Below are positions 63,935 to 64,000 of a stretch of 64,000 nucleotides of DNA, one piece after another. Position 1 is the stretch's first letter; each line of letters starts with the position of its first letter. Below the pieces are notes generated by a model that was not told the origin of the DNA, did no database searches, and saw only the letters and a program-made list of their open reading frames with translations. A program made the translations under genes and the position numbers. This stretch comes from Liolophura sinensis (taxonomy: Eukaryota > Mollusca > Polyplacophora > Chitonida > Chitonidae), in contig NC_088306.1 of NCBI RefSeq assembly GCF_032854445.1, positions 6,031,145 through 6,095,144 of the forward strand, read 5' to 3'.

Positions 63935-64000
63935 CTGCAGTATTCTTGAATACAGCATAAAACACTATAGGGGGCACCTGTGGCTCAGTTGGTTAGCGTG
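63935..64000 (+). repeat. SINE family 1 tail followed by a second family 1 head, cut by window end
   Basis: TATTCTTGAATACAGCATAA ends one copy at about 63969. GGGGCACCTGTGGCTCAGTT at 63971 starts another that runs off the window. Confidence 0.75.

Overview
The window is nuclear DNA of an invertebrate animal, most likely a lophotrochozoan (mollusc, or a relative such as a brachiopod). The evidence is intron-rich genes with GT-AG splicing and protostome-type alternative pore exons in a NALCN channel gene. There are also about twenty copies of a tRNA-derived SINE ending in AATCAAATAAATAAATA, a tail type I associate with mollusc and brachiopod genomes. No species is claimed.

Layout. 1-3.5 kb is anonymous sequence with a tRNA-like repeat, a CTCF-type motif and short tandem repeats. 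About 3.6-8.3 kb is a GC-richer, badly decayed virus-like DNA transposon (Maverick/Polinton-like): fragments of a zinc/HNH-type nuclease (+), a DDE integrase (-), a P-loop packaging-type ATPase (-) and a probable capsid-like gene (-), all broken. At 10.05-11.0 kb is an intronless class A GPCR with a frameshift at its E-R-Y motif and a stop in TM7. 11-18 kb is repeat-rich intergenic DNA: SINEs, a perfect 20-bp hairpin and a 42-bp satellite. 18.8-28.5 kb (-) is a complete six-exon arylacetamide deacetylase-like serine hydrolase of 405 codons. 33.7 kb to the right edge (+) is the first half of the sodium leak channel gene NALCN: 18 coding positions, one of them duplicated as two alternative exons, ending at domain III S1 where the window stops.

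The main biological result is inside NALCN. Two same-length, same-phase exons (51023-51160 and 53274-53411) both encode the domain II pore. One carries glutamate and the other lysine at the selectivity-filter position, so one gene can make an EE.. and an EK.. pore. This is the known invertebrate NALCN splice switch (Senatore et al. 2013, exon 15a/15b), seen here directly in genomic sequence.

The most unusual structural result is that two minisatellites in NALCN introns are built from the gene's own splice junctions. About 25 copies of a 54-bp unit reproduce the end of exon 9 plus its 5' splice site. About 9 copies of a 48-bp unit end in the 3' splice site of exon 17. I have not seen this pairing described. 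Four other long minisatellites occur, two of them with obvious higher-order periodicity.

AADAC-like and NALCN are divergently oriented, with start codons 5.2 kb apart. I see no functional link between the genes. Exon boundaries were placed by eye from splice consensus, reading frame and known family sequence; SINE ends are accurate to about 10 bp except where a target duplication is given.
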